64,000 bases of DNA, from assembly GCA_019843655.1 (NCBI GenBank), contig JACDQD010000007.1, forward strand, positions 10,909,600-10,973,599, given 5' to 3'. Below, in pieces: positions 62,401-64,000 of this stretch (its first letter is position 1; every line of letters starts with the position of its first letter). The translations under genes and the position numbers were made by a program. The DNA is from Lethocerus indicus (lineage: Eukaryota; Arthropoda; Insecta; Hemiptera; Belostomatidae). The notes below the pieces were generated by a model. That model searched no databases. It saw only the letters and a list, made by a program, of their open reading frames with translations, and had not been told where the DNA came from.

Positions 62401-63450
62401 ACAGCCGCGTTCTTCGTATAACGCCGAGCGTTCAAAAGTTGCACCATTGTAGTCGTGCGTGGGGCTAAAAAAAAAGAATAACCGGGAGAAATAACTGCGA
62501 TAATAATCCAGCGCCTCCGGGCCGCTCAATTCCCCCCAAAAAAACTCCTAACGGCGTTGGTTGGGCCCGGGGCGGGTGCGGCACGACACATTGCTCCCCT
62601 CCGATAATTGATGGGAAAAGTTACATCTCACGGGCTCTTTTCGCGGGGCCCCTCCCCCGCCCCCTCACCCGTTCATCTGGGCCGACAAATCTGCCAAGTT
62701 TGGCCGCGCCCCGGCCCGAAATTTTGCCCGGTCGCCTTTACTCGTTGCTGGGGTGCCCTCTTATCGCGGCCCAGATAACCGACGCTAAATACCCGACTAC
62801 CGAATTTTACAGCCTCCGTCGCGGGTATAAGATCTCCCGCTGAGATAGTTACCCTACTCCCCCACCGCCACGGCCCAACTAATAGGGGTTGTCGTATGTC
62901 TTAATTAGGTGTTCCCGGCCGAACTCGGGCAAATTTATATCGCTCCGATTTAACGTACGCGTGTCCCAGTTCTGTGCTCACTTCCCGGGGGTTCCTCGGC
63001 GATAATCTGCCATCTATCGTTTGGAAATTTTTCATTGCCGTTAATATACGTTATGCTGTAGTCAAACGGCCGTATATAGCATCGGAGAATTTTTTTCTCC
63101 AGAGAAATCTGTTTCCACACTTCCGACTCCGACGTAAACAGACCAGTCTCTTTATGACGCCTCCTTAACATTTCCGCTCGTTACCGGGAACAGCTAGCAG
63201 GCCGAGAGCAATGAATTCCGTACAATAACTGGCCGGTGTAAATTTCCACCCTCCGGGATTTAAACGGGGACGAGTTTAATTTGTAATATAAGTGTAAAAC
63301 GGAAGGGATTGCGGGGCCGTATTTTATCGACTTATCCCCCCTCGCCGGCCGGAATCGGAGACATTATGCAAATCACTGGGGGTGTGGGGGTGCCTCCTCC
63401 ACCGTGCACTTTAATTTCCGTATTTAAGTCGCATCCGCTCGAGATCCGCG
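62400..63450. promoter_or_regulatory. CpG-rich block
   Basis: GC content and CpG density rise sharply, especially at 62.5-62.95 kb, with many GGCC and CGG strings and no coding signal. It resembles the blocks near 8.2-9.1, 17.8-18.5, 27.0-27.9 and 45.0-45.5 kb. A regulatory element is a reasonable guess, not a demonstrated one. Confidence 0.25.
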
Positions 63451-63833
63451 CCGATCGGAGCAAACGCTTAAAGTTGTAATTAATACGAGCCCCATTTGTG
63501 TCCCGAGCTTTAGAAGACCGGGCGGAAATGTACTGCTTCTCAGCGAATCTGAATTCTAGTTTATTCCGCCATACTGTTGTAAGAAAACATAAAGTTTTCA
63601 GGAACACTTTCAAGTAAGATCACTTGAAATTTCACAGTAATTTCTGTTGTATGGCAACCTTCAGACGGAATTCAAGCTTTAATGAAAACGCTATAATCAC
63701 TATAATGACGCTAGAAATGAACTAAAAACAACTGCATGTAGCCACTGTATTGGTGCCATCCTTGCCTTCTGATTCCGGTGATTTTTCCGGTTACAGTTGG
63801 CACGTCCACAGTAAGTCATTGTCAGTTTGGGCC

Positions 63834-63906
63834 TTTGTTTCATGTAGAAGTATTTCTAGCAAGGACTTTGTTTCATGTAGGAGTATTTCTAGCAAGGACT
63901 TTGTTT
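63834..63906. repeat. 33-bp tandem duplication
   Basis: A 33-base unit beginning TTTGTTTCATGTAG at 63834-63866 is repeated at 63867-63899 with one A/G difference, and the first seven bases start again at 63900. Because 33 is a multiple of three the duplication preserves open frames on both strands (plus reads VFLART twice, minus reads SLLEILLHETK twice). It could be in an exon, but no start or splice sites were settled. Confidence 0.9.
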
Positions 63907-64000
63907 GTAGTGAGGCTACTGAAGGATAACTCTTATCTGAAAATGGAAGTGCCCCGGCCCTTTTAACGTCCGGGCTGTTCCACGCTCTCGACGTTATCAA

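Noticed and set aside
1..64000. Homeobox, conserved insect microRNAs, intact tRNA, rRNA, snRNA, CRISPR and bacterial-type operons.
   Set aside because: Looked for by recalled core strings (for example the homeodomain helix-3 WFQNR codons and common microRNA seeds) and by layout. None was found, although an exhaustive search was not possible by eye.

Overview
This is eukaryotic DNA, most likely from an arthropod and probably an insect. The signs are AT-rich sequence interrupted by short CpG-rich blocks, long (TA)n, (CA)n and (CT/GA)n microsatellites, compact GT-AG exon candidates, decayed non-LTR retrotransposon sequence and tRNA-derived repeat remnants. CpG is not depleted, and the mosaic of GC-rich blocks in AT-rich DNA reminded me of Hymenoptera, but I hold that placement weakly. 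There is no bacterial-style coding, operon, CRISPR array, rRNA or intact tRNA.

The window is gene-poor. Almost every open frame above 60 codons lacks an ATG, crosses low-complexity sequence, or is open in several frames at once. I treat these as chance and list the longest under rejected items. The best coding evidence is as follows. (1) An open frame enters at base 1 and stops at 234; it looks like the 3' end of a gene lying mostly to the left. (2) Two small in-phase exons at 32424-32567 and 32675-32758 (+) encode a stretch resembling the core of CREG-family (cellular repressor of E1A-stimulated genes) secreted glycoproteins. (3) An ATG-initiated frame at 39115-39339 (+) begins with a convincing signal peptide. 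Weaker candidates lie at 4037-4212 (-), 33478-33537 (-), 35937-36032 (+), 49390-49542 (+), 19399-19665 (-) and 12440-12850 (-).

Layout. 0-4 kb: gene end, then AT-rich spacer. 3.9-6.5 kb: TATA promoter candidate, reverse-transcriptase relic, diverged short repeats. 6.5-19 kb: AT-rich DNA with CpG-rich blocks near 8-9, 11.4-12, 13.3-14 and 17.8-18.5 kb. 19-25 kb: AT-rich spacer with a tRNA-like relic. 25-29.5 kb: (CT/GA)n-rich, CpG-rich block. 31-36 kb: the CREG-like exons and other exon or promoter candidates. 37-41 kb: microsatellites, two tRNA-like relics, the signal-peptide frame and a G-rich minisatellite. 42-47.5 kb: CpG-rich blocks and two foldback structures. 52.1-52.8 kb: a ten-copy, 71-bp tandem array, the most striking non-coding feature. 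53-64 kb: mostly non-coding, with a CpG-rich block near 62.5-63.4 kb and a 33-bp duplication at the right end.

Taken together the window reads as an intergenic or intronic stretch around a few small genes, with CpG-rich blocks that could be regulatory. No homeobox, zinc-finger array or familiar conserved microRNA was recognised by eye. I found no complete gene that I can name with certainty.
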